Shown in pieces: positions 18,617 to 29,234 of a stretch of 64,000 nt of DNA. Origin of the DNA: Nisaea nitritireducens (lineage in GTDB: Bacteria; Pseudomonadota; Alphaproteobacteria; Thalassobaculales; Thalassobaculaceae); NCBI RefSeq assembly GCF_014904795.1, contig NZ_JACZFS010000016.1, positions 52,649 to 116,648 of the forward strand, written 5' to 3'. Each line of letters starts with the position of its first letter. Position 1 is the first letter of the stretch. The position numbers and the translations under genes are program-made. A model generated the notes under the pieces. It ran no database searches, was not told the origin of the DNA, and worked only from the letters and a program-made list of their open reading frames with translations.

Positions 18617-20485
18617 TCAGAACGCTTTCACGGTCTCCGGGCGGTACTTGTTTTTCGGCACGAAGCCGGAGCGTGTCGCCTCGCGCTGCTCGCGGACCCA
18701 GACCTCGCGGTTCGGGTGCAGGCCGCCGCCGCGGGACGCCGGGACCGCCGTGTGGCGGGCGCGGTGCAGCAGGCGGGTATCGGCGACGCCGCAGAGCGGA
18801 TGCACCCCGCCATTGTCGGCCACGACCTTGTCCCAGGCCGCCTTGCGCGCCGTCATCACCGCCGGATCGTTCAGCGCGGTGCAGATCAGCTCGTTCGTGG
18901 TCAGGTCGGCGATGATCTCGTCCCCGTCCTCGATCAGTGCTATCGGGCCGCCGAGCGCCGCCTCGGGACCGACATGGCCGATCACCAGACCGACCGAGCC
19001 GCCGGAGAAGCGGGCGTCGGTCATCAGGGCGACGACGATATCCCGCTCACGGCAGAGCGTGGTGATGCGCGAGGTCGGGTCGAGCATTTCCGGCATGCCC
19101 GGCGCGCCGCTCGGGCCGGCATAGCGGATGATGATGATATCGTTGTTCTGGAACCGCTCCGGCGTCTCGTCCAGCGCCTTCAGCAGGGCCGGCTCACCCT
19201 CGAACACCCGGGCGTTGCCGATGAACTTGTTGTCGTCGAGACCGCCCTCGACGCCCGCCAGCTTCAGGATGGCGGAGAAATCGGGGGAGAGATTGCCGCC
19301 GAGCACCCGCAGGCCGCCGGTCGGCTTGTACGGCTTCTCGACCGGATAGATCACCGTGCCGTCGACCTTCCTGGTCTCCAGCCGCTTCACCTGTTCGGCC
19401 AGCGTCTCGCCGGTGCAGGTCAGCACGTCGCCGTTCAACAGGCCCGCTTCCAGCAGCTCGCGCACGATCACCTGCACGCCGCCGACGCCGTCGATATCGA
19501 CCATCGAGTATTTGCCGTAGGGCCGGGCGTCGGTCAGCACCGGCACGACATGCTCGGCCAGATGGTTGAACTCTTCCGGCGTGATGACCTCTTTCCAGAA
19601 ATCGGCGAACCCGGCGGCGCGGGCGATTTCCGGGGCGTGCAGCGTCACGTTGGTGGAGCCGCCGATGGCCATAGCGACGATCATCGCGTTGCGCAGGCTG
19701 TCCCGGACCACGATGTCACGCGGTTTCAGGTCGTTCTTCATCATCTCGGAAAGAATCTGCACCAGCTCGGCCGGGAATTCCTTCAGGCGGCGCGGATCGT
19801 CGGAGGCCGGGGCCACCATGTGCAGCGGCTGCATGCCGACGACGCCGATGAAGGTCTGCATCGTGTTGTAGGTGAACATGCCGCCGCAGCTGCCCATGCC
19901 CGGGCAGGCATTGCAGGAGATCCGGTGCCGGAATTCTGCGTCCGGGTTCCCGGCGACCTGGTAGGCCGACACGATATCGAGCGCCTCGCCCGTCTCCGGG
20001 TCCTTGCCCGGATGGATCGGCCCGTCGGACATGATGATGGCAGGCTGGTTATGCTCCAGCAGCGCGGCCAGCGTGCCGACCGGCGGCTTGTCGCAGGCGA
20101 CGACGGCGATGGTGCCGGCAAGGCCGGTTGCTTCCAGATGCTCGCACAGCGCGTCGTTGGTGACTTCGCGGCCGATCAGCGAGTAGCGCATTTCCGGCGT
20201 GCCGTTACGCACCCCGTCCGAGGTGGCGATGGTGAATTCCGGCTGCACCAGACGGAACGGCAGCTTGCCCGCCTCCCGGCCGATCCGGCCCTTCAGCGCC
20301 TCGTGGATCGCCTCCACCTTCTCCGCCACGCCGAGATAGCACTGGCTGTCCCCCTTGGTGCCGACCACGCCGACGGACGGCTCGTGGATCAGCTCCGGAT
20401 CGGTGCCGAGCGCATTGGCAAGCCCGATGGTCTGGGCCGAACGGCCCGGATGGCGGTCGATAAGGACGGTCTTTGAATTCTTCAC
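18617..20485 (-). CDS. IlvD/Edd family dehydratase, probable dihydroxy-acid dehydratase
   Basis: Iron-sulfur dehydratase of 622 residues. The three cysteines expected to hold the cluster are present: C49 (GTKGDSQC), C131 (ACDKP) and C200 (GSCGGMFTYNTM). The family converts 2,3-dihydroxy acids to 2-keto acids, either in branched-chain amino acid synthesis (IlvD) or sugar acid breakdown (Edd and sugar-acid dehydratases). The sequence CDKPPVG differs from the CDKTTPG common in housekeeping IlvD, so a sugar-acid dehydratase remains possible. Translation starts at a GTG (20485), with GAGGAAA 8-9 bases upstream. It is monocistronic with its own terminator. Confidence 0.85.
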   Translation of the reverse strand: MKNSKTVLIDRHPGRSAQTIGLANALGTDPELIHEPSVGVVGTKGDSQCYLGVAEKVEAIHEALKGRIGREAGKLPFRLVQPEFTIATSDGVRNGTPEMRYSLIGREVTNDALCEHLEATGLAGTIAVVACDKPPVGTLAALLEHNQPAIIMSDGPIHPGKDPETGEALDIVSAYQVAGNPDAEFRHRISCNACPGMGSCGGMFTYNTMQTFIGVVGMQPLHMVAPASDDPRRLKEFPAELVQILSEMMKNDLKPRDIVVRDSLRNAMIVAMAIGGSTNVTLHAPEIARAAGFADFWKEVITPEEFNHLAEHVVPVLTDARPYGKYSMVDIDGVGGVQVIVRELLEAGLLNGDVLTCTGETLAEQVKRLETRKVDGTVIYPVEKPYKPTGGLRVLGGNLSPDFSAILKLAGVEGGLDDNKFIGNARVFEGEPALLKALDETPERFQNNDIIIIRYAGPSGAPGMPEMLDPTSRITTLCRERDIVVALMTDARFSGGSVGLVIGHVGPEAALGGPIALIEDGDEIIADLTTNELICTALNDPAVMTARKAAWDKVVADNGGVHPLCGVADTRLLHRARHTAVPASRGGGLHPNREVWVREQREATRSGFVPKNKYRPETVKAF

Positions 20486-20656
20486 GGGAGCATTTCCTCA
20501 GGGTGGGCGCATATCACTCGGACGGCGGTTTGACGCCGCCGGGATGTTTGGAGCGGATATTAGGACATGCGGGGGCGCGAGGGAAAGGGGGGTGACGAGA
20601 TGTAGTCATCAACCAAATATGCGACACGAGTTGCGCAACATATCAGCAAGCTGTTC

Positions 20657-21850
20657 TTATTTATTATGGCGATAGATTTCTGGAAGTTTCCTTTCCGGAT
20701 ACTCAGGCTTTAAGTGCCAGTGAGCTTTATAGCGATTTGGAATTTCAGTTATTGTGAGCAACATTTTTATTGAAGAAACAACCTCGTCGAGATCGTTACC
20801 TGTTGGCATATATCCTTTATGCACGACGTCGTGCCTAAACGTCACAGATTTTGCAATCCTACGCAGAACCTCTGCTTTGTCTCCATCGTATAAAGACAAT
20901 ATTCTAGGAAGAAGTTTCTGTGACAGAAACTTCCACCCGTAACGCTCATCATCTGAATATTTTTTTAATGCAATAAATTTTCGAAAATGCTTCCAACTAT
21001 CAAGTAATGATAATTCAGCCAGACACATTGCCTCAAAAACCCCCATTCTCATATTTTTTTGGTGAAATGCATTCTCCATAACAATTTCCAAATCAAACAA
21101 TGACTTAGGAAGTATAAAACCTGACATCAAAAAAGATCCAACATTCTCTGATCTATCTGAAATATCTCCAAATTTATTGGAGTGTCCAGCAACGCCAGAG
21201 ACATAATCATCAACCTTTACAATTGTTACACTCCATTCCTCAGGTATCGAATCAGACAACCTCTCTAAAGCAGTTGGAGCCATTGTTCCGCTATAAAGAG
21301 TCCGCGCCGTCATTAAAAATTTACCCCCACACCCATTAGATGGATCAATCCTAGATCGCAAATCAGGCGTTAAATACCGGTATGTATATAATAACTTTCG
21401 AAGAGCCACGCTAAAGAACCTAAGATCGTCGTATTCTTTTTCATTTTTCACCTCCCTGCCAATAATTACCTCTGTAAATGACGAGTTTCCAAAAATTTTC
21501 CCATTATTTTTATTTTCAACTGCAATAGCCACACCTGACGATCCATACTTATCCGAAATTACTGCACTTGAATTATCAGAATCGACACCATGAATGGGAT
21601 ACTTAATCCTCGACACCTTCCCATTACCTTTTTCTTGCAAAAAAAGTTCATTATTGTAATCTATTATCTCTAGGGCTCTCACATGCCTTACAATATTTAT
21701 GAATACAGGAACAGAATCAACAACCGTCATATATGCAGAATTCGGCGCCAAATCAATAAATGACGGATAGAAAGTACGACCATATACCGCCCCAACCTGC
21801 TCACAAAAAACCCAATCACCATCTTTAATTTCTAAAGGCCGACCATCCAT
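20657..21850 (-). CDS. AT-rich protein of unknown function with C-terminal HEPN-like motif
   Basis: Soluble protein of 397 residues, not recognised overall. Base and codon use are strikingly AT-rich compared with all neighbours, indicating recent transfer. The C-terminal helical region (about residues 260-375) contains FRHDVVHKG; R339-x4-H344 fits the RxxxxH motif of HEPN ribonucleases, and the following helix NDLDEVVSSIKMLL also fits such domains (compare ApeA-like RNxxVHxG motifs). No signal peptide or membrane segment is visible. It stands alone between GC-rich genes, without transposase or integrase. An antiviral or abortive-infection role is a hypothesis based on the motif and foreign composition. 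Confidence 0.7.
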   Translation of the reverse strand: MDGRPLEIKDGDWVFCEQVGAVYGRTFYPSFIDLAPNSAYMTVVDSVPVFINIVRHVRALEIIDYNNELFLQEKGNGKVSRIKYPIHGVDSDNSSAVISDKYGSSGVAIAVENKNNGKIFGNSSFTEVIIGREVKNEKEYDDLRFFSVALRKLLYTYRYLTPDLRSRIDPSNGCGGKFLMTARTLYSGTMAPTALERLSDSIPEEWSVTIVKVDDYVSGVAGHSNKFGDISDRSENVGSFLMSGFILPKSLFDLEIVMENAFHQKNMRMGVFEAMCLAELSLLDSWKHFRKFIALKKYSDDERYGWKFLSQKLLPRILSLYDGDKAEVLRRIAKSVTFRHDVVHKGYMPTGNDLDEVVSSIKMLLTITEIPNRYKAHWHLKPEYPERKLPEIYRHNK

Positions 21851-21958
21851 TAGAAGCCCATCCTCATTTTATATTTTACGAACGCAGTTATTTTGAAAAA
21901 CTTCAAATTAAAACAAACAATACGTCAAGAAAACCGCCGTCCAAATTAAAGAGAAATT

Positions 21959-22876
21959 TTATTTAGTTCGCATTGCCACCCCACCGGTATCTCCGCCCCA
22001 CTCCGGCAACGGCCGCTCCTCATACGGGCAATCCCAGGCCGCGCAATTTTCCCGCCCGATGACCTCCGCCGGAAGTTCGAGCACCTCCGGCACCGCCTCC
22101 CCTTCCAGTATCCGCAGCGCCGCCATCAGTGCGGTGCAGACCAGTGCCGGGGCGTCGAAGCTGACCGTGGCGAGCATCCGGCCCGCGCGGATCGCCGTGA
22201 TCGCTTCCGGCATGGCGTTCATGCCGACCACGGGGATGGCGAGGCCAGCGGCGTCGAGGGCTTCCAGCGCGCCGAGGGCCATCGCGTCGTTGGCGGCGAG
22301 CAGGCCGTCGAGCTGTCGGTGCTCCGCCAGTATCCGTGCCATCGCCTCCCGGCCGCCGGGGCGCTGGTACTGGCCGGTCTCGCGGGCCGCGACGGAAATC
22401 TCCGGGTGCTTTGCCGCGGCGTCGAGAAAGCCCCTGGTGCGCGGCGCCGTGGTCGGGGAGTTCGGTGCGCCCTCGATGATGCCGATCCGGCCGCGCCCGC
22501 CCAGCTCCCGGATGAGGGTCTCCGCCGCCGCCAGCGCCAGGGCGTAATTGTCCGACGTGACGAAGCTCGCGGGCGTCACCCGGTCCGAATGGGCGACGAA
22601 ATAGACCAGCGGAATCCCGGCATCCTTCGCCCGCTGCAAGCTCTCGTCGAGGGCCGAGGGGTGGACGGGGGCGATCAGGATGGCGTCGGGGCGGCTGTCG
22701 ATGGCGCGGGTGAGCAATGCCCATTGCTCGTCGATATCGTCCGGGGTCTCCGGCGCGGCCCCGGTCAGATCGCAGCCGAGGGTCTCCGCCAGCCGTGCCG
22801 CGGCGATCTGCGCGCCGACATAGGCCGGATTGGTTCTGTTCTTGGTCAGGCAGCAGATCCGATAGCGTCTTTGCAT
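21959..22876 (-). CDS. Periplasmic-binding-protein-like sugar-binding domain protein
   Basis: Protein of 305 residues with the type I periplasmic binding fold of ribose-binding proteins and LacI-type effector domains. Examples are RPDAILIAPVHPSAL, VYFVAHSDRV, GRGRIGIIEGAPNSPTTAPRTRGFLDA and LLAANDAMALGALEAL. There is no N-terminal DNA-binding helix-turn-helix and no convincing signal peptide (it starts MQRRYRICCLTKNRT). No ABC permease or ATPase gene adjoins. It may therefore be a cytoplasmic sensor or an orphan binding protein with an unusual export signal. The next gene, a small conserved protein, lies 29 bases upstream on the same strand and may be cotranscribed. Confidence 0.8.
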   Translation of the reverse strand: MQRRYRICCLTKNRTNPAYVGAQIAAARLAETLGCDLTGAAPETPDDIDEQWALLTRAIDSRPDAILIAPVHPSALDESLQRAKDAGIPLVYFVAHSDRVTPASFVTSDNYALALAAAETLIRELGGRGRIGIIEGAPNSPTTAPRTRGFLDAAAKHPEISVAARETGQYQRPGGREAMARILAEHRQLDGLLAANDAMALGALEALDAAGLAIPVVGMNAMPEAITAIRAGRMLATVSFDAPALVCTALMAALRILEGEAVPEVLELPAEVIGRENCAAWDCPYEERPLPEWGGDTGGVAMRTK

Positions 22877-22905
22877 TGCCGCGCGCCTTACGCTCCCCCG
22901 TCCGA

Positions 22906-23376
22906 CTACGCCTGCTCGCCCCGGGCGGCGGCGCGGGCCAAGAGCATCTCCTGCATGAAGATTTCGGCCTCTTCCGGGTCCCCGGTCACAATCACCCGGC
23001 CCACGAGGCCGGAGAGCACGATATGCGCGTTGGCGAGCTTGCCGATCTTGTCGTAGTCGGGATCGCGGGTGACGGTGGCGCCGTAGAAAGCGTTGACGCC
23101 GCCCGCCTTCAGCACCGCGACAATCGCGTCCATGTCCTCGATCGAGAGACTGTTCTCGTGCCGCTGGTGGTTGTCTAGGATCGCGAACAAGGCGCCCGAC
23201 GGGCTCTGCCTGGCGATCACATGATAGAGCGGCAGGCGCTCCTTGATGCCGATCGGGCCGACTGCCTTGATCCGGTGCAAGACTTCCCCTCCGACCCGAT
23301 AGGAAGCGTACTCGAAACAGCTCATCGTCCCGGTTTCGATCAGCTCGCCCGCAATAGTGTGGTTTTCGGTCAACAT
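22906..23376 (-). CDS. Conserved small protein, paralogue A flanking adenine deaminase
   Basis: Soluble protein of 156 residues not recognised by family. It is clearly paralogous to the protein at 25528-25992: both share GELIETG, the FEYASYR/FEFASYR segment, VLHRIK-VGPIG-KER-PLYH, ILDN--RH-NS-S-ED, FYGAT-T and PEEAE-F-MEML, about half of all positions. The HRIK and LDN..RH blocks are the best candidates for functional residues. It is divergent from the adenine deaminase gene, with a 200-base intergenic region. Its fold resembles small alpha/beta STAS-like proteins in pattern only. The paired arrangement around ade suggests a related role. Confidence 0.75.
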   Translation of the reverse strand: MLTENHTIAGELIETGTMSCFEYASYRVGGEVLHRIKAVGPIGIKERLPLYHVIARQSPSGALFAILDNHQRHENSLSIEDMDAIVAVLKAGGVNAFYGATVTRDPDYDKIGKLANAHIVLSGLVGRVIVTGDPEEAEIFMQEMLLARAAARGEQA

Positions 23377-23579
23377 AAGGCGGTCTTCGGTCAGCTCACA
23401 TCATTCGATGTCATCAAAGCATCCCCGGGCAGCGATCCAAAAGCCTTAATTCCATATCCAAGCAGGGGTACCGGCCCCTCTTTCACCATTTGCCACCGGC
23501 ACCATTTGCATCACCGGCGGCCCGGCCATACATAAGAACAAGGCTCCACCGAGCCATTCCCTGTTCCGGAGGCACGCCC

Positions 23580-25391
23580 ATGTCCGATTCTTCGCTCCAG
23601 AGCCGGCCCGCGCTGAAGAGCTGGCCCGAGGCCGCGCCGCGTCTGGTTGCCGTCGCCGCCGGGCGGGAGGCGGCCGCTCTCGTCATCCGCGACGTGCGCC
23701 TCGTCAATGTGCACAGCCGCGAGGTGCTGGACTGGCAGGTCGCCGTGGCCGAGGGGCGGGTTGCCTATACCGGGCCGGACGCCTCCCACTGCATCGGCGA
23801 GAATACGCGGGTGATCGAGGGCGGCGGGCGGTATCTGATCCCGGGGCTGTGCGACGCGCATATGCATATCGAGTCCGGCATGCTGACGCCGGCCGAGTTC
23901 GCCGCCGCCGTGATCCCGCACGGCACCACGACCATGTTCACCGACCCGCACGAGATCGCCAACGTGCTCGGGCTCGCCGGCGTCCGGATGATGCATGACG
24001 AGGCGCTGCTGCAGCCGGTCAACATCTTCACCGAGATGTCCTCCTGCGCGCCCTCCGCGCCGGGGCTGGAGACCACCGGCTTCCAGATCAGCGCCGAGGA
24101 CGTGGCGGAGGCGATGAGCTGGCCCGGGATTATCGGGCTGGGCGAGATGATGAACTTTCCGGGCGTGATCAATGGCGATCCGCAGATGCTGGCGGAAATC
24201 GCGGCAGCCATGCGGGCGGGCAAGACCGTCGGCGGGCATTACGCTTCTCCCGACAAAGGTATCGCCTTCAGCGCCTATGTGGCGGGCGGGCCGGCGGACG
24301 ATCACGAGGGCACCGAAGAAGCCGACGCGATTGCCCGGGTGCGCAACGGCATGCGCTCGATGATGCGGCTGGGCTCGGCCTGGTACGATGTCGAAAGCCA
24401 GATCACGGCGGTGACGGAGAAGGGTCTGGACCCACGGAACTTCATCCTCTGCACCGACGATTGCCATTCCGGTACGCTGGTGAATGACGGCCACATGAAC
24501 CGCGTCGTCCGCCATGCCATCGATTGCGGCTGCGATCCGCTGGTGGCGCTGCAGATGGCGACGATCAACACCGCGACCCATTTCGGGCTGGAACGGGAGC
24601 TGGGCTCGATCACGCCCGGCCGCCGGGCCGACATGATCCTGACCTCGGACCTCGTGAGCCTGCCGATCGAGCATGTCATCGCGCGCGGGGAAACCGTGGC
24701 CATGGACGGCAAGATCACCGTCGACTGCCCGCATTACGATTGGCCGGACTCTGCCCGGCATACGGTGCATCTGGGCAAGTCCCTGGCGGCGGCGGATTTC
24801 GCGGTCCCGGCGCCGGAGGGCGCGAACGCGGTCACCGCCAAGGTGATCGGCGTGGTCGAGAACCAGGCGCCGACCAAGGCGCTGACAGCCGAGCTGCCGG
24901 TCGCGGACAGTGTGGTCGAAGGGAAAGATGGGGTTTGCCAGATCGCGCTGGTCGAGCGGCACCGGGCCACCGGCGGCGTGGTGAACGGGTTTGTCTCCGG
25001 CTTCGGCTACAAGGGCCGGATGGCCATGGCCTCCACCGTCGCCCATGACAGCCACCACATGATCGTCGTCGGCACCGACCGGGAAATGATGGCGCTGGCC
25101 GCGAACCGGCTGGGCGAGGTCGGCGGCGGTGTCACGGTCTGGAAGGACGGCGAAGAGCTGGCGCTGGTCGAGCTGCCCATCGCCGGGCTGATGTCAGACC
25201 ACCCGGCAATCGAGGTCGCCGCCAAGGCGGACCGCATGGTCGCCGCCATGGAGGCATGCGGCTGCACACTGAACAACGCCTACATGCAGCACTCCCTGCT
25301 CGCGCTCCCGGTGATCCCGGAGCTCAGGATCAGCGATCTCGGGCTGGTGGATGTGACGAAGTTCGAGCTGACGGAGCTGATTGAGAGTTAG
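23580..25391 (+). CDS. ade: Adenine deaminase
   Basis: Amidohydrolase of 603 residues converting adenine to hypoxanthine and ammonia in purine salvage. The ATG at 23580 is preceded by CCGGAGG. The longer open frame to 23490 has no homology-like sequence. Metal-site motifs are visible: GLCDAHMHIESGM (HxH), FTDPHEIANV, GLGEMMNFPGVI, GGHYAS and FILCTDDCHSG. The adenine-deaminase-specific C-terminal domain includes NGFVSGFGYKGRMAMASTVAHDSHHMIVVG (given in parts) and MEACGCTLNNAYMQHSLLALPVIPELRISD. It is flanked on both sides by paralogous minus-strand genes. Confidence 0.95.
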   Translation: MSDSSLQSRPALKSWPEAAPRLVAVAAGREAAALVIRDVRLVNVHSREVLDWQVAVAEGRVAYTGPDASHCIGENTRVIEGGGRYLIPGLCDAHMHIESGMLTPAEFAAAVIPHGTTTMFTDPHEIANVLGLAGVRMMHDEALLQPVNIFTEMSSCAPSAPGLETTGFQISAEDVAEAMSWPGIIGLGEMMNFPGVINGDPQMLAEIAAAMRAGKTVGGHYASPDKGIAFSAYVAGGPADDHEGTEEADAIARVRNGMRSMMRLGSAWYDVESQITAVTEKGLDPRNFILCTDDCHSGTLVNDGHMNRVVRHAIDCGCDPLVALQMATINTATHFGLERELGSITPGRRADMILTSDLVSLPIEHVIARGETVAMDGKITVDCPHYDWPDSARHTVHLGKSLAAADFAVPAPEGANAVTAKVIGVVENQAPTKALTAELPVADSVVEGKDGVCQIALVERHRATGGVVNGFVSGFGYKGRMAMASTVAHDSHHMIVVGTDREMMALAANRLGEVGGGVTVWKDGEELALVELPIAGLMSDHPAIEVAAKADRMVAAMEACGCTLNNAYMQHSLLALPVIPELRISDLGLVDVTKFELTELIES

Positions 25392-25416
25392 GGGCAAACG
25401 CCTCCCCTCGCCCACC

Positions 25417-25507
25417 TCCATCATTCCCGCGTGCGCGGGAACTCAGCGATCGTAGAGTCCGCCCGTCTTCCCTGGGTTCCCATTGTCATGGGGATGACGA
25501 TGATGGG
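25417..25507. repeat. Dispersed palindromic repeat, copy 4
   Basis: Begins TCATTCCCGCGTGCGCGGGAA (a hairpin) and ends GGGATGACGATGATGG. The internal CCTGGGTTCCCA is a diverged inverted copy of the left arm. It lies between adenine deaminase and the second paralogous small gene. Confidence 0.7.
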
Positions 25508-25527
25508 GAGCTGGAACGCGCCGGTTT

Positions 25528-25992
25528 CTACTTCCCGCCGTCAGTGCTTGCCAGCATTTCCATGATGAAGGTTTCAGCCTCTTCCGGGCTATGCGTCGTC
25601 ATCAGCTTTCCGTTCAAGCCGACATTCTCGACGTTCGCGTTCGCAAGTTCGACGATATCCCGGTAGCCGGCGTCGAGCGTGATCGTCGCTCCGTAGAAAG
25701 TGGCGATGCCCGCGTCCAGCAACATCTGGTCGAGGAAGCGGATATCCTCGAAACTGAAGCTGTTGTTATGGCGTTCGCTGTTATCGAGGATGCAGAAGTA
25801 GGTATCGTCCGGGGTCAGCGCGAGGGTCTTGTGATAGAGCGGGATACGTTCTTTCAGACCAATCGGGCCGACGACCTTGATCCGGTGCAGGACGTGTGGG
25901 CCATGGCGGTACGACGCAAACTCGAAACCAGGCGTCGAACCGGTCTCGATAAGCTCGCCCTGGATGTAAAACGTTTGATTGTCCGCGCCCAT
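25528..25992 (-). CDS. Conserved small protein, paralogue B flanking adenine deaminase
   Basis: Soluble protein of 154 residues with the same conserved blocks as the protein at 22906-23376: GELIETG, FEFASYR, HVLHRIKVVGPIG, ILDNSERHNNSFSFEDI, FYGATITLD, ELANA and SPEEAETFIMEML. It is transcribed towards adenine deaminase from the opposite strand. Function is unknown. Two copies on either side of ade suggest duplication followed by insertion or inversion of ade, or a functional partnership. It ends the minus-strand block just upstream of the aconitase terminator. Confidence 0.75.
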   Translation of the reverse strand: MGADNQTFYIQGELIETGSTPGFEFASYRHGPHVLHRIKVVGPIGLKERIPLYHKTLALTPDDTYFCILDNSERHNNSFSFEDIRFLDQMLLDAGIATFYGATITLDAGYRDIVELANANVENVGLNGKLMTTHSPEEAETFIMEMLASTDGGK

Positions 25993-26032
25993 GACGCGTT
26001 CATGTAGTCACTTTAAACTGGCCGTCAAGCAA

Positions 26033-26062
26033 CAAAAACGCCCGGCCGAAGCCGGGCGTTTT
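26033..26062. terminator. Strong terminator with UUCG tetraloop after aconitase
   Basis: A 12-bp perfect stem (26035-26046 with 26051-26062) closes a four-base loop. Read on the minus strand the loop is C(UUCG)G, the extra-stable tetraloop, and the stem ends in a T-run. It lies 34 bases past the acnA stop and is symmetric enough to work in both directions. Confidence 0.92.
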
Positions 26063-26095
26063 CCATTCAGATTTTCGGCGCTGTACGTGTGGGCG

Positions 26096-28777
<2,682 letters not shown>

Positions 28778-28783
28778 TATCAT

Positions 28784-29234
28784 CTCCTATGATTTGTGAT
28801 GGTGGCCGCCCGAGGAGCGCCTCGGCCCGGTCTTTTCCATAAGTCTTTGTGGCGTGGGAGGGGAGCGCCCCTGACCGCGCATCTTTTATATAGGAAATTC
28901 CACCGACGAGTGCCAGTACCCAGTGCATGCGCTGGCCCGGTGAAATTGCGAAATTCAGTTCCGCAAAATGCCCGTATCGAAATTATCTTGTTGACCTAGG
29001 CACGAGTGCATCCAAAAATCGGCACCGATAACGAGGCCCGGCGCAATGTCGCTGGACCCGGAAATAACAAAAGGTCCGAAGCTGATCATCCGCGGCAAAC
29101 GCGGAGGTCAAGGGCCAGGACAGACAGGGAGGAACGGCTCGCGGCATCACGCCACGGGTCCATCCACGGCTATCTTCCATAGCTGAATTCCGTCTGCACC
29201 TGCCCGGTTTCGGTCCGAGTAATAGGGACGGAAC
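28784..29234. other. Divergent promoter region acnA / transport operon
   Basis: This 450-base stretch holds no convincing gene. It must contain the promoters of acnA (minus) and of the acyl-CoA synthetase operon (plus). A TTGACC -35-like hexamer on the plus strand at 28991-28996 has only a weak -10 candidate. Small frames here are in the wrong phase or overlap acnA. Confidence 0.5.

Noticed and set aside
18302..20476. A 724-codon plus-strand frame opposite the IlvD/Edd gene
   Set aside because: Antisense shadow: no recognisable motif, and the minus-strand gene has all three cluster cysteines and its own terminator.
23511..25058. A 515-codon minus-strand frame opposite adenine deaminase
   Set aside because: Antisense shadow with no family likeness; the plus-strand frame is a full adenine deaminase.
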